Below are positions 15,081 through 24,192 of a DNA stretch of 64,000 nt, one piece after another. The position numbers and the translations under genes were made by a program. Every line of letters starts with the position of its first letter. Position 1 is the stretch's first letter. A model generated the notes under the pieces. The model saw only the letters and a program-made list of their open reading frames with translations. It did not search any database and was not told the DNA's origin. This DNA is from Acidithiobacillus thiooxidans ATCC 19377 (GTDB lineage: Bacteria; Pseudomonadota; Gammaproteobacteria; Acidithiobacillales; Acidithiobacillaceae), in assembly GCF_009662475.1 (NCBI RefSeq), contig NZ_CP045571.1:2230501-2294500 (forward strand). The letters run 5' to 3'.

Positions 15081-16697
15081 ATGACAGAGAAACGTTCCGA
15101 CACTTCCGTATCTGGCAAGAGTTTCGTCCGTGGCAAGACCATTGACGATGACGAACGCTCCCGTGGCCGCCCCCAGGCGGCGCGAGTAGTCCGGCGAGTC
15201 ATCCAGGAGCGTGTGAATCTGCATGGACGAAGCATAGCGAAAATCGCCCGGGCCGCAGGACAGACGAGCAGGCTTGCAGCCGGCAACAAGCTCATCAATG
15301 GCCGGCATCCCATTCGCCCGATCCCGAAAGGCCCGCCGATGAAAGAGGCGGCCCGCAGGGTGACAATCAAGGTTTCCTATGTCAGCAACCGCAAACCCGG
15401 TCAATGGGCCGCCCATGGCAAGTACCTGGAGCGCGAGGGCACCCAGGAAGACAGGAGCGCCGGAACGGGATTCGACGTGCAATCCGATGACGTATCCCTG
15501 CACAAACGTTTGAATGACTGGCAGCTGGCTGACGACCCCCGCCTGTTCAAGGTGATCATCTCTCCGGAAGACGGCGACCGCATGGACCTCAAGTCATTCA
15601 CGCGGGAGTACATAGCCCGTCTTGCCCCGCACCTGCGGGAGACCGGTATCGAATGGATGGGAGTGGCCCACTACAACACGGCACACCCGCACGCGCATGT
15701 GCTGTTGCGCGGTAACGGCAACCTGCAGATCCCCCGGGAACTGCTTCAGCGCGGTATGCGCAATCTGGCATCCGAAGTGGCCACCGAACACCTGGGCTAC
15801 CGCAGTCCCGCCGAGATCGAGAAAACCCGCCAGCGGGAAATGGAGGCCCACCGGTTGACGCCCCTGGACCGGGACATCGAAGCCGTGGCCAGGCCCCTGC
15901 CTGATGGACGGTCGGCTGTCGTGGAAACACCACTGCTCCCGGAAAGCCGGGGTTATGAACGTCAGCGGCGGCGCATGGGCCGGCTGGAGGCCCTGGAACG
16001 CATGGGGCTGGCCGAGAAAGTGAGCCATAGTGCCTGGGTACTGGATCACGGATGGACCAAAGGGCTGCGTGATTTGCAGGGACTGCGTACCCGCACCGAG
16101 ATGGTGGCGAAGTCACGGGCGCTGATGACGGAACCCCGCTGCGTGCCGCAGGTGACGAAGATCCGGCCGGAAGAGCGTCTGGTTGGCCGTGTTCTCGGCA
16201 CCGGGCTTGATGAACAGTATGACCGGAGTTTTGTCCTGATAGAGGGCACGGACTACCGGGCGCATATTGTGTATCAGGATAACCGGATAGAGAAGGCTCG
16301 CGCTGCTGGAGCACTGCCGCTTCGGCACCTGGTCGCCATCGAGGGCAAGGCGTTCGAGAAAGATGGCAGGACGGTCCGCTACACCCGGGTACAGGATTAC
16401 GGGCTGGAGATAGCGGACAAGGTGAAGTCTGCGCTGCCGATTCCCCCGCAGGCCCTGGATGATGCCCTGGACGCCGGGCAGAAGCCGGACCCCAATGCCA
16501 ATACCGGATTCCAACGCCACTGGCATCATCAGTTGCTGGAACGCCAGCGGGAACGGGAGAAGGAAAAGGAAAAGAAGTCGCGGCTGGAACAGGAGCAGCA
16601 GGAAAAAGAAAGGAAACGGGTGGAACAGGAACGGCGATCTGCCGGACGTTCGTCTACCCGGAAAGATGGCAAGGACAAGGACACTGGCATCGAGTGA
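15081..16697 (+). CDS. Relaxase (DUF3363/VirD2-like) for conjugative DNA processing
   Basis: 538 residues. After a basic N-terminus, GQWAAHGKYLEREG (Tyr115) is the likely nicking region. VAHYNTAHPHAHVLLRG supplies the three-His metal site (H202, H204, H206; H197 nearby). The region after it matches the DUF3363 relaxase group, ending in a highly charged coiled coil (about 490-520). Such enzymes cut oriT, stay bound to the 5' end and pilot the strand to the coupling protein. The ATG follows a promoter box by 5 nt, so the mRNA is probably leaderless. No oriT nick site was found in the 82 nt upstream, though CACCA-TGTT-GGTG forms a hairpin there. Confidence 0.85.
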   Translation: MTEKRSDTSVSGKSFVRGKTIDDDERSRGRPQAARVVRRVIQERVNLHGRSIAKIARAAGQTSRLAAGNKLINGRHPIRPIPKGPPMKEAARRVTIKVSYVSNRKPGQWAAHGKYLEREGTQEDRSAGTGFDVQSDDVSLHKRLNDWQLADDPRLFKVIISPEDGDRMDLKSFTREYIARLAPHLRETGIEWMGVAHYNTAHPHAHVLLRGNGNLQIPRELLQRGMRNLASEVATEHLGYRSPAEIEKTRQREMEAHRLTPLDRDIEAVARPLPDGRSAVVETPLLPESRGYERQRRRMGRLEALERMGLAEKVSHSAWVLDHGWTKGLRDLQGLRTRTEMVAKSRALMTEPRCVPQVTKIRPEERLVGRVLGTGLDEQYDRSFVLIEGTDYRAHIVYQDNRIEKARAAGALPLRHLVAIEGKAFEKDGRTVRYTRVQDYGLEIADKVKSALPIPPQALDDALDAGQKPDPNANTGFQRHWHHQLLERQREREKEKEKKSRLEQEQQEKERKRVEQERRSAGRSSTRKDGKDKDTGIE

Positions 16698-16770
16698 CGA
16701 GACCGGCGGTGCTACGATGAGTCGAAAAAGTATCCTTTGATTCGTACAGGTTTATAGGAGCAGATGTGGA

Positions 16771-17328
16771 ATGGGACAAGCAAAGATTCGGAAATTGAAA
16801 GGCGATTATGGGAATCAGAAGAAGATAGACTGCCGATATGTTATAGGTGGTGTAATGCCTGATGAATCCATCCCGGAAGACGTAAAAAAGCCCGGTGAAA
16901 CCTATATGGCGCTTCTATATCAACTGATATATAACCATAAAAAAATATATTGCTGCGTTGCGGGTGGACAACGTAACGGCGATGAGTTTTATTTTACCAA
17001 CGTGGGTTCTGGCACTGTTACCGCATTGCTCTCTCTGCCTATAAAATACACATTGCGCATTATACAGGAAGTGACAGAAGGACCGACCCCGTTGTTTGAT
17101 AAAATCAAAGCCACTCTCGATGTTCTTCCTGACGGTTCAGCGGTTGTGTTCCTGGGAGACGCACAAAATTATTTGGATGGGGAATGGGTAAAGATTCTCA
17201 ATATAAAAGGCAAAGTAACCATTGACGAATTAAAAAAAGAATCCAGGTCAGATCACGTTAAAATTGACCCAAAATTATTTATGAAAGAAAATAATTTGGA
17301 TGGGTTTATTATTGAAGCAGATGTATAG
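16771..17328 (+). CDS. Hypothetical protein, AT-rich
   Basis: 185 residues beginning MGQAKIRKLKGDY, an opening seen in several unrelated small bacterial families. Base composition is distinctly more AT-rich than the relaxase gene, which suggests separate acquisition. Soluble, mixed alpha/beta, no membrane segment. Function not recognised. Confidence 0.55.
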   Translation: MGQAKIRKLKGDYGNQKKIDCRYVIGGVMPDESIPEDVKKPGETYMALLYQLIYNHKKIYCCVAGGQRNGDEFYFTNVGSGTVTALLSLPIKYTLRIIQEVTEGPTPLFDKIKATLDVLPDGSAVVFLGDAQNYLDGEWVKILNIKGKVTIDELKKESRSDHVKIDPKLFMKENNLDGFIIEADV

Positions 17329-17409
17329 CCTGTTGTTTGGCGACAATGGTTGATTTTATATTTTTAACGCGGCAAATCGACAAACTATTTTTTGCAAAGG
17401 AGACACAGC

Positions 17410-17607
17410 ATGGAAAAACAGCAAGAAAGTATTATTGGTTATGACTTGAATGGTGAGGAAGTGGAGCTGACGCCGGATGATCTGGTGTCCACGGATTCCG
17501 ATGAGGATATTGACTGGGAGTGGGAGGCTGTCCACGGAAGTCATCTGCCATTTACTGACGGGGAACAGGAAGATTTATCTGACGGAGCACAAGGGGAAGG
17601 TTCGTGA
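17410..17607 (+). CDS. Small strongly acidic protein
   Basis: 65 residues with a run of Asp/Glu (DDLVSTDSDEDIDWEWEA) and an AAGGAG site 8 nt before the ATG. The surface would mimic nucleic acid, as in DNA-mimic inhibitors, but this is only a composition argument. The last codons overlap the GTG of the HAD gene by 4 nt. Confidence 0.5.
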   Translation: MEKQQESIIGYDLNGEEVELTPDDLVSTDSDEDIDWEWEAVHGSHLPFTDGEQEDLSDGAQGEGS

Positions 17608-18188
17608 TACGCAGAAAAATTGCCCTGGATGCCGACGGCGTTTTACTGGATTTTGATCGGCATTTTCAGCGTCACATGGAGTACAAGCTGGGACGAAAGC
17701 TGCCGGTACTAGCTGATAGCTTTCAACTGTCAGCACGCTATGGCATTGATGGTTTCTGGAATGATCTGGCTCAGGATGCGGTGTTCTGGTCGGGTATACC
17801 CCTTTTGCCGGATGCTAAAAACCTGATTTATGCCCTGGAAGATATGGGCTTCGAAGTTTGGGTCGTGACAGCCATTGGCGAAGAGCAGCGCAAGTCCCGT
17901 GCGATCTCGCTATCCGGACTTATACCGGCGGGCCGCATTGTCTGTGCAGACTGGACGGCTACGCCGCAAGACAAAGCCAATATTCTGCACGACCTCGGCA
18001 CCGTAGGGTTTTTGGATGATCAGTGGGAGCATGTCCTGCACGCAGGCATGCTGCCGAAAATGCTGTGTGCCAGATATTACTGTTGCGGCAGATATGATGT
18101 GGGTGAAGTACCTGTTGAAGTGGGTGTTGTGGACGATGTGATGGACTTTCCCGTGGCTCTGGAAGCCAGTATGCGAAGGTGGGCTTAA
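17604..18188 (+). CDS. HAD-superfamily phosphatase (5'-nucleotidase-like)
   Basis: 194 residues from a GTG start. IALDADGVLLDFD is the DxDGxxxD motif I with the nucleophilic Asp, VWVVTA is motif II (Thr), and VGFLDDQWEHV provides the motif IV acidic pair. The length and cap position fit the 5'(3')-deoxyribonucleotidase/NT5C group, which dephosphorylates nucleotides. Together with the MazG-like gene it hints at nucleotide-pool control. The start overlaps the acidic miniprotein gene. Confidence 0.75.
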   Translation: MIRRKIALDADGVLLDFDRHFQRHMEYKLGRKLPVLADSFQLSARYGIDGFWNDLAQDAVFWSGIPLLPDAKNLIYALEDMGFEVWVVTAIGEEQRKSRAISLSGLIPAGRIVCADWTATPQDKANILHDLGTVGFLDDQWEHVLHAGMLPKMLCARYYCCGRYDVGEVPVEVGVVDDVMDFPVALEASMRRWA

Positions 18189-18190
18189 AA

Positions 18191-18475
18191 ATGCGTAGAG
18201 TGTCCAATCTGGCTTTTAATCAGGAGTTCCCTGGACGTTCCGGGCTGAAGGCTATTCCTTCAAAGCATGTAGCCAGGATTGCACGAGATCCAGAAAACCG
18301 GTTTGACGATCAGGCAGTAGGCATCTGGATCGAAGGGCAGGAATGCGTTGTAGGATGGTTGTACCGAAAGGATAAAAATCGTGAAGCGGTTCTTCAGAAG
18401 CTCGCTTCCGTGGAGAGCATTCCTTGCCAGATAGCCGTAGAAAAGGGAAAGAAGGTGGTTGTTTTCTGGCTGTGA
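18191..18475 (+). CDS. HIRAN-domain-like small protein
   Basis: 94 residues. ARDPENRFDDQAVGIWIEGQECVVGWLYRKDKN matches the HIRAN core (E-N-xx-D-x-x-A-V then a V-G-W/Y-L strand), a domain that binds 3' ends of single-stranded DNA in HLTF and occurs in bacterial stand-alone form. It starts 2 nt after the HAD gene. A role in recognising stalled or incoming DNA would suit a conjugative element; this is inference. Confidence 0.65.
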   Translation: MRRVSNLAFNQEFPGRSGLKAIPSKHVARIARDPENRFDDQAVGIWIEGQECVVGWLYRKDKNREAVLQKLASVESIPCQIAVEKGKKVVVFWL

Positions 18476-18585
18476 TGTGACCGGGGAAAGGGCAACTATT
18501 AGTTGTTTCCTAATTGTTCGATTTTCACACCTGAAAACGCATGTGATCCAATCCCTGGAACATCAAACTGATCAAACTAATTGTG

Positions 18586-18593
18586 GCTATACC
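18586..18593 (+). promoter_or_regulatory. GCTATACC box, copy 10
   Basis: Box ends 32 nt before the next ATG. The upstream block is not CCACC here, so this copy is weaker, but it has TTGTG directly before the box. Confidence 0.65.
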
Positions 18594-18625
18594 ACGTTCA
18601 AAGACAAACAATCTGGAGATTGATC

Positions 18626-21085
18626 ATGCTACGACCCTTTGAGCTTGACCCGCAGATTATCCACCACATCATCTACAGCCAGGCAGGGTCTATTGGCAAG
18701 GCGCTTATTGAGCTATTGATGAACTCCATAGATGCACAAGCCACCACAGTTGCTCTGACTATGGACGGTAAGGGGTTCACCTGCAGTGATGATGGTGCCG
18801 GCTTTGCCACCAGAGAAGATGTGCTCCGTTACTTCGGACGTTTCGGCACACCTCACGAAGAAGGCGACGCCACGTATGGACGCTTCCGCTTGGGACGCGG
18901 GCAGATCATGGCCCATGCAAGCACCATCTGGCGATCGCATGGCTGGCAAATGACGGTGGATACGCGAGAAATGGGGTATGCCTACGATTTGGAGGACATC
19001 TCGGAGCCAGTGGCTGGCTGCCAGATCACCGGCAGCTGGTATGAACCGCTCACTGAGCAGGAGCGCCTAGCGGCCATTCAGGAGGTACGTGACCTGGTGC
19101 GCTACACGCCCATCGAGATCATTTTGAACGGCAAGCTCATCACCCGTAACCCCGCTCTGGAAAAATGGGACCATGTGGATGACTTTGGATATTACCGCGC
19201 CAAGGAAGAAGGCGCGGTAGCCATCTACAATCAGGGCGTACTGGTTCGACATGATCCCGGGCATGTGTGGGGTGCCGGAGGGCTAATCGTCTCCAAAAGG
19301 GCTATCGGCTTGAACGTATCCCGCACCGAGATCCTGCGCAAAACTGATCCCGTTTGGAAACATATTGCTAAGGTGTTCGCGCCACTGGCGGCCCGCGCCT
19401 CGGGCAATAGCAATGCCCAACGCAAAACAGAAGCCTATCGTGAACGGTGCGCACGCGCATTATTGTCTGGTGATCCGGAGTTGCACCGGATTTATGATAA
19501 AGAACCAGTGGTGACTATTCTCCCCGGGAAAAAGCATTATTCTATGAACGAGTTCCTGCGTCAGCATTGCAATTACCACAAAGGCGTTGTTCAGAATAAC
19601 CGTTTTGCTGTCGTTGAGAACGAACGGGACATCCCCCAGGCCGAAGCCATGGCGGCATCCGGTATGGCCGTTTTCGTGCATCCCATCACGCTCTCCCGTT
19701 TTGGTTTGTACAATGCATTGGATTTCGTGGAAGTCATTGGGCGCATACAGGACAATTTACGGGATCATGTGTCCACCAATGATATCCAGTATTGGGGCCT
19801 CAGCACTCTTTCCGTACCTGCGCTGCTTTCATTTGACGTGCTCAAAAAAGCTTTCAAAAGTCGCATTGCCCTTGCTCCGGATAATACGTTGGACAAGGAA
19901 ACCCGGCGGGCATGGGTCGCCTTGAAATGGTGTCTGGAACAATACGCGGCCATTTGTACGGGTGGAGAATTCTGGTATGGGCGACGGACTCGGGGCGGCA
20001 TTCGCTTTCGTGTGTTTTTGGGGGACTCCAATACTGCTGAAGCATGGACTGACGGTTCGGCCTATATCGCCATCGACCGGAAACAGGTGTTGCCATTGAA
20101 AACCAAGCCTCTGGAAACGGCGATGAAGATTTTTAGCCTCGTGGAGCATGAGATTTCCCACCAGGGCGACAGTCTTTCCTGTGGTCACGATGAAGCATTT
20201 TATCAGCGGTTCCACGATCTGGTGCTGGAACAGGCTGCCGTGCGTCAGAAGTTCCTGTATATCTGGCTCAAGAAATACACGTCCAGCATGGAAAATGCGG
20301 GTAAACGACCTTCTGGCGTAGCCTGGCGCGAACGTTTGCTGCAGGAGCGCATGGGCAATGGCCGGGTTAAAAACGGTCTGGATAGCGGCCTTGTCGCTGT
20401 GGATGACGCCATGATGCGCCTGGCGCTGGAATCCAGAAATGAAGATATCCGCCAGCAAGACAGTCGTTTGCAAGACTGGATCGAAGCCGAAAACAACCGT
20501 TTGATTGAAGCTGGTTTGTGCCCACTCCCACCGGAGTGGGAGACATTGGTACGAGATTCGGAAAAGCAGCTGGCGGAAGATCGTGATCGGACACGCGCAA
20601 GAGATATGGAAGATCGGCTAGCTGATGAACATTGGGGCGAAATGATTGCACAGGATGATGCAAGAGATCGCCAGTGGTATGCCGAAGTGTTGGGCATACT
20701 GCCGGAAGAGCTTCCAGATGCCGCTTTCGATTGGTATCAAAGCGTTGTTGCCCCGCATTATGGTGATCCAGAGTTGATGGCTGAAAGAGAGGACTTTATA
20801 CGATCTGCGTGGCATGGGAATAGTTACCGTTTTCAAACGCCAAAACCATGGGAACATACCCAGGATGAAGAATGGGACCCATGGGTGCGTGAGCAGGAAG
20901 ATGCCGCCATGGCAAAAGCAGAAGAAGCCAAACGGATTCCGGAAGATTGGGTGCCTTATGTTCAGAATGGCGAAACCAGATGGACCATCGAGCACAACGC
21001 TGCGGCAGCAGGCTTTCTGGATGTGCTGGAGTACCTCGAATGGCGAGATGACACATTGCAGGACGCGACGAAAGAGCGTGTGTAA
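18626..21085 (+). CDS. GHKL ATPase fused to an HExxH metallopeptidase-like domain
   Basis: 819 residues; the ATG has GGAG 9 nt upstream. The N-terminal third is a MutL/Hsp90-type GHKL fold: E29xxxN33xxD36 (N-box), DDGAGF at 55-60 (G1) and RLGRGQ near 93 (G2). In the middle, VEHEISHQGDSLSCGHDEAF places H508-E509-x-x-H512 and H521 or E523 as a zinc-site candidate, with an upstream aromatic-rich beta domain. The C-terminal 250 residues are acidic and helical. ATP-driven conformational change coupled to a protease is an unusual combination. It is a single-gene unit with its own regulon promoter. Both domains are inferred from motifs only. Confidence 0.75.
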   Translation: MLRPFELDPQIIHHIIYSQAGSIGKALIELLMNSIDAQATTVALTMDGKGFTCSDDGAGFATREDVLRYFGRFGTPHEEGDATYGRFRLGRGQIMAHASTIWRSHGWQMTVDTREMGYAYDLEDISEPVAGCQITGSWYEPLTEQERLAAIQEVRDLVRYTPIEIILNGKLITRNPALEKWDHVDDFGYYRAKEEGAVAIYNQGVLVRHDPGHVWGAGGLIVSKRAIGLNVSRTEILRKTDPVWKHIAKVFAPLAARASGNSNAQRKTEAYRERCARALLSGDPELHRIYDKEPVVTILPGKKHYSMNEFLRQHCNYHKGVVQNNRFAVVENERDIPQAEAMAASGMAVFVHPITLSRFGLYNALDFVEVIGRIQDNLRDHVSTNDIQYWGLSTLSVPALLSFDVLKKAFKSRIALAPDNTLDKETRRAWVALKWCLEQYAAICTGGEFWYGRRTRGGIRFRVFLGDSNTAEAWTDGSAYIAIDRKQVLPLKTKPLETAMKIFSLVEHEISHQGDSLSCGHDEAFYQRFHDLVLEQAAVRQKFLYIWLKKYTSSMENAGKRPSGVAWRERLLQERMGNGRVKNGLDSGLVAVDDAMMRLALESRNEDIRQQDSRLQDWIEAENNRLIEAGLCPLPPEWETLVRDSEKQLAEDRDRTRARDMEDRLADEHWGEMIAQDDARDRQWYAEVLGILPEELPDAAFDWYQSVVAPHYGDPELMAEREDFIRSAWHGNSYRFQTPKPWEHTQDEEWDPWVREQEDAAMAKAEEAKRIPEDWVPYVQNGETRWTIEHNAAAAGFLDVLEYLEWRDDTLQDATKERV

Positions 21086-21220
21086 TTCATTTGGGCTTGC
21101 ACTATCTGCGGTGGGACGGAAAAGAAACGGGCAAAACATTTGATCTGGCCCTGGCGCTGATTGGTGAACGTATCAGAAAAGAGTTGTGGTTCCTGAAAGA
21201 AGATGCAAGGGTCTTAAATC

Positions 21221-21541
21221 ATGTATGGAATAGTACACGCTCCAGTTTTTACAGCATTGATAATAATAATTTTAAGTTCTTTTTTCATCTTTTTTTGCCT
21301 GGTTGCTATTTTTGCTTTTCTGAACTATCCAATCAGTGCATCTGCATTAAAAAAACTGGATGACGCAAACAAAGCCATGGCTTATGGATACATCAATGAG
21401 CACGACAAACCGATCAGCAGAATGGATTTGATGATGCTGCATCGCAGATACAAAGAACAGTTAAGAATAGATAAGGCATCAGAAAAACAAAGAAAGATCA
21501 TAGAGGCGCAAAAATCACAATTGGAAAGGAGGAATATTTAG
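21221..21541 (+). CDS. Single-pass membrane protein with charged tail
   Basis: 106 residues: one long hydrophobic segment (about 10-36) and a C-terminal cytoplasmic helix rich in Lys, Arg and Gln (about 65-105). The stop is 2 nt before the next ATG. No family recognised. Between 21086 and 21220 a short frame without a good start is present but not convincing. Confidence 0.5.
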   Translation: MYGIVHAPVFTALIIIILSSFFIFFCLVAIFAFLNYPISASALKKLDDANKAMAYGYINEHDKPISRMDLMMLHRRYKEQLRIDKASEKQRKIIEAQKSQLERRNI

Positions 21542-21543
21542 CC

Positions 21544-21852
21544 ATGAAAACCGACCAGGAAATCATGAAGTCCCACACGACCGGACCCTGGCAGGCCAAA
21601 AGGCTCGGCGCGCACGATGCCTGGGTCGTTCTCTGGCCGGACAAGGGCGGCGAATACATGCGGCGATTAGATGACAAGGGGCAATTTACAGAGGCCGATG
21701 CCAAACTCATTGCCGCCCTGCCGGAGCTTCTGGAAGCGGCCATCCAGATCAATGCACTGTCCATCCAGGGTGAAGCGCACAAACGATTGCGGGAAATCCT
21801 GCACAAGATGCGAGACCAGAGTGAGTCACCCCATCCTGAACATCCAGTCTGA
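21544..21852 (+). CDS. Phage-type hypothetical protein (HTTGPW family)
   Basis: 102 residues with the pattern HTTGPWQA at the N-terminus and EADAKLIAALPELLEAAIQI in the centre. This layout is common in short phage and plasmid proteins of unknown role. GGAGG lies 11 nt upstream, overlapping the end of the previous gene, so the two are co-translated. Confidence 0.65.
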   Translation: MKTDQEIMKSHTTGPWQAKRLGAHDAWVVLWPDKGGEYMRRLDDKGQFTEADAKLIAALPELLEAAIQINALSIQGEAHKRLREILHKMRDQSESPHPEHPV

Positions 21853-21968
21853 CGATAGCCAAAACTCAAGTGCGTCATCGCTCTGGCTTGCCGCTGACTC
21901 ATGGACTTGCATTATAGCGAACGGGCAGGGCTTTCTCTTGCCCGTCCGCTATAACACAACGAATCTGC

Positions 21969-21976
21969 GCTATACC
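21969..21976 (+). promoter_or_regulatory. GCTATACC box, copy 11
   Basis: CAACGAATCTGC precedes the box, and the ATG of the topoisomerase lies 32 nt after it. A related GCTATAAC occurs 20 nt farther upstream. Confidence 0.7.
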
Positions 21977-22008
21977 CCTCTGTCATTGTTTCGATAGAGG
22001 GTTTTTTC

Positions 22009-24192
22009 ATGTCCACGGTCATCATCGCCGAAAAGCCATCCATGGCCCGCGCTATCCGCGAAGGTCTGGGTGCCAAAGCCAGTCAGTATGAGATTACCAA
22101 CGCCTTTGGACATATCCTGGAACAGGCTGAACCCGATGATTACCTGCCCGACGACCTGCCCCGATCCCCAAAGACAAAGAAGAAAATCTGGCGCATGGAA
22201 GACCTGCCCATTCTTCCCGGCGAGTGGATCAAGCATCCCAAACCCGATGCCAAAGACCAGCTCAAGAAAATCGGGCAACTGTTAAAAAACGCGGATGTCG
22301 TCATCAACGCCGGTGACCCGGACCGCGAAGGACAGCTTCTTATCGACGAGATTTTGGAGCACTTCCGCTACCGGGGCCGGGTACAGCGGGTATGGCTCAA
22401 GGCCCTGGATCAGGAAAACGTCCGCAAGGCCTTTGCCAGCCTGGAAGACAACGGCAAATACCAGCCACTCAAGGACGCCGCCGAAGCCCGCAGCCGCGCT
22501 GACTGGCTCGTCGGAATGAACCTTACCCGCGCCGTTACCCTACGCTCCGGCGCCTTCTTTTCCGTGGGCCGGGTGCAGACACCGACCCTGGCGCTCATCG
22601 TGGACCGGGACAATGCCATCGAGCATTTCCGGCCCCAGGACTATTTCGAGGTGCTGGCAAAATGCCGACACGTCAACGGCGCATTTCTCGCCAAATGGCA
22701 GCCAAAGCATACAGACGGTCCAGGCTTCGACGCCGAAGGCCGGATCATCAACCGGAACCTGGCCGAGCGCATTGCCGCCAAGGCCCGTGGCCAGGGGAAA
22801 GTCACCAGATACGAGTCCAAAGAGCAGAAACAGTCCGCTCCCCTGCCCTTCAACCTGTCCGCCCTGCAGAAAACGGCATCAGCCCGCTTTGGCATGAGTG
22901 CCCAGCAGGTGCTGGATACGGCCCAGTCGCTCTATGAAAAGAAGCTCACCAGTTACCCGCGTAGTGATTGCCGCTATCTGCCAGAAGAACAACTGGCTGA
23001 TGCATCCCGCATCCTGAAACAGCTGCCCATGCCCGATGCGGCCCGCAAGCTGCTGGACCCGCGCCGCAAGCATGCGGCCTGGAACAACGCCAAGGTTACA
23101 GCCCACAATGCCATCATTCCTACGGGAGAAACGCCAAACGGACTATCCCCTGCAGAAGAGCGTCTCTACCAGCTTGTCATGCAGCCCTATGTGGCCCTTT
23201 TCCTGCCGGATTACCGCTATCTCGCCATTTCCGCCACCGTGGAACTTGGCGGCGAAACCTGGAAGGCGACAGGGCGCAAGGACATCGATCCCGGCTGGAA
23301 GGTTTTGTATGGAAACGGTGCTGACGACGAAGAAGAAAGTGAAGACCGGGTGCCCCTGCCGCAAATGCAGACTGGAGACCCCTTACAGGGCCAGGAGGGA
23401 GAAGTCCAGGCAAAACAAACCAAGCCGCCAGCGCGCTTTACGGACGGCACGCTCATCGAGGCCATGAGCAATATCCATAAATTCGTGGACGACCCGGAAG
23501 CCAAAAAGAAACTCAAGGAAACGTCGGGCCTGGGCACCGAGGCGACACGGGCAAACATCATCGAAACCCTGCTGAAACGCGACGTTCTGGAGAAAAAGGG
23601 CAAACAGCTGGTCTCCACCAGCAAGGGCCGATCGCTCATCGCCTGGCTGCGCAAGGACGCGGTGACACGGAACATGGCCGACCCGGTGACCACCGCCCAG
23701 TGGGAAGACTATCTGACACGGATCGCTGAAGGCGCCCTCGAACCAGCCCGCTTTGGGAAAGCCATCACGACCCAGGTGGAGACGATCATTGGTCGTCTCA
23801 AGGAAGGGAGTGGCGTGAGTGGCTTCGACCAGGGAAAAAAGGAGAAAAGCACTCCCTGTCCGGTCCCTGGTTGCGGCGGCACCGTCCGGCGCATGGAGAG
23901 TAAAAAGAAAAAGGGCGTCTTTTTCTGGGCCTGTTCCAACAGGGATGCACACCCCCTGCTGGCCGACGAGAAGGGGAAACCCGGCGCTCCCTTTGGCTCT
24001 GAAAAGGGAACCGGCTCATCCGGAGGAGCCGGTACGCCCTGCCCCGTTCCCGGTTGCGGCGGCACCGTCCGGCGCATAGAGAGTAAAAAGAAGAAAGGAA
24101 CGTTTTTCTGGGCTTGCTCCAACCGTGACGGGCATCCCTTGCTGGCTGACGAGAACGGCAAACCGGGCCAGCCTTTCGGGGCCAGAAAATAA
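22009..24192 (+). CDS. topB: DNA topoisomerase III with duplicated zinc ribbons
   Basis: 727 residues, the RP4 TraE-type enzyme. The Toprim domain carries D103-P-D-R-E-G108, and SYPRSDCRYLP contains the strand-cutting Tyr316. After the catalytic core two near-identical modules of about 50 residues follow (23853-24000 and 24037-24190), each with CPVPGCGGT and FFWACSNRD, i.e. two C4 zinc ribbons. Topo III relaxes or decatenates DNA and in IncP-like elements travels with the transfer genes. It heads an operon with traF, a membrane protein and virB1 (TAATG overlap with traF). Confidence 0.95.
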   Translation: MSTVIIAEKPSMARAIREGLGAKASQYEITNAFGHILEQAEPDDYLPDDLPRSPKTKKKIWRMEDLPILPGEWIKHPKPDAKDQLKKIGQLLKNADVVINAGDPDREGQLLIDEILEHFRYRGRVQRVWLKALDQENVRKAFASLEDNGKYQPLKDAAEARSRADWLVGMNLTRAVTLRSGAFFSVGRVQTPTLALIVDRDNAIEHFRPQDYFEVLAKCRHVNGAFLAKWQPKHTDGPGFDAEGRIINRNLAERIAAKARGQGKVTRYESKEQKQSAPLPFNLSALQKTASARFGMSAQQVLDTAQSLYEKKLTSYPRSDCRYLPEEQLADASRILKQLPMPDAARKLLDPRRKHAAWNNAKVTAHNAIIPTGETPNGLSPAEERLYQLVMQPYVALFLPDYRYLAISATVELGGETWKATGRKDIDPGWKVLYGNGADDEEESEDRVPLPQMQTGDPLQGQEGEVQAKQTKPPARFTDGTLIEAMSNIHKFVDDPEAKKKLKETSGLGTEATRANIIETLLKRDVLEKKGKQLVSTSKGRSLIAWLRKDAVTRNMADPVTTAQWEDYLTRIAEGALEPARFGKAITTQVETIIGRLKEGSGVSGFDQGKKEKSTPCPVPGCGGTVRRMESKKKKGVFFWACSNRDAHPLLADEKGKPGAPFGSEKGTGSSGGAGTPCPVPGCGGTVRRIESKKKKGTFFWACSNRDGHPLLADENGKPGQPFGARK

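Noticed and set aside
14204-15370. 388-codon minus-strand frame opposite the methylase and relaxase
   Set aside because: It is antisense to clear methylase and relaxase motifs and crosses a regulon promoter.
21091-21363. Reading frame after the GHKL gene (LHYLRWDGKETG...)
   Set aside because: Only a TTG start without ribosome site, and it overlaps the better supported membrane-protein gene in another frame; perhaps a gene remnant.
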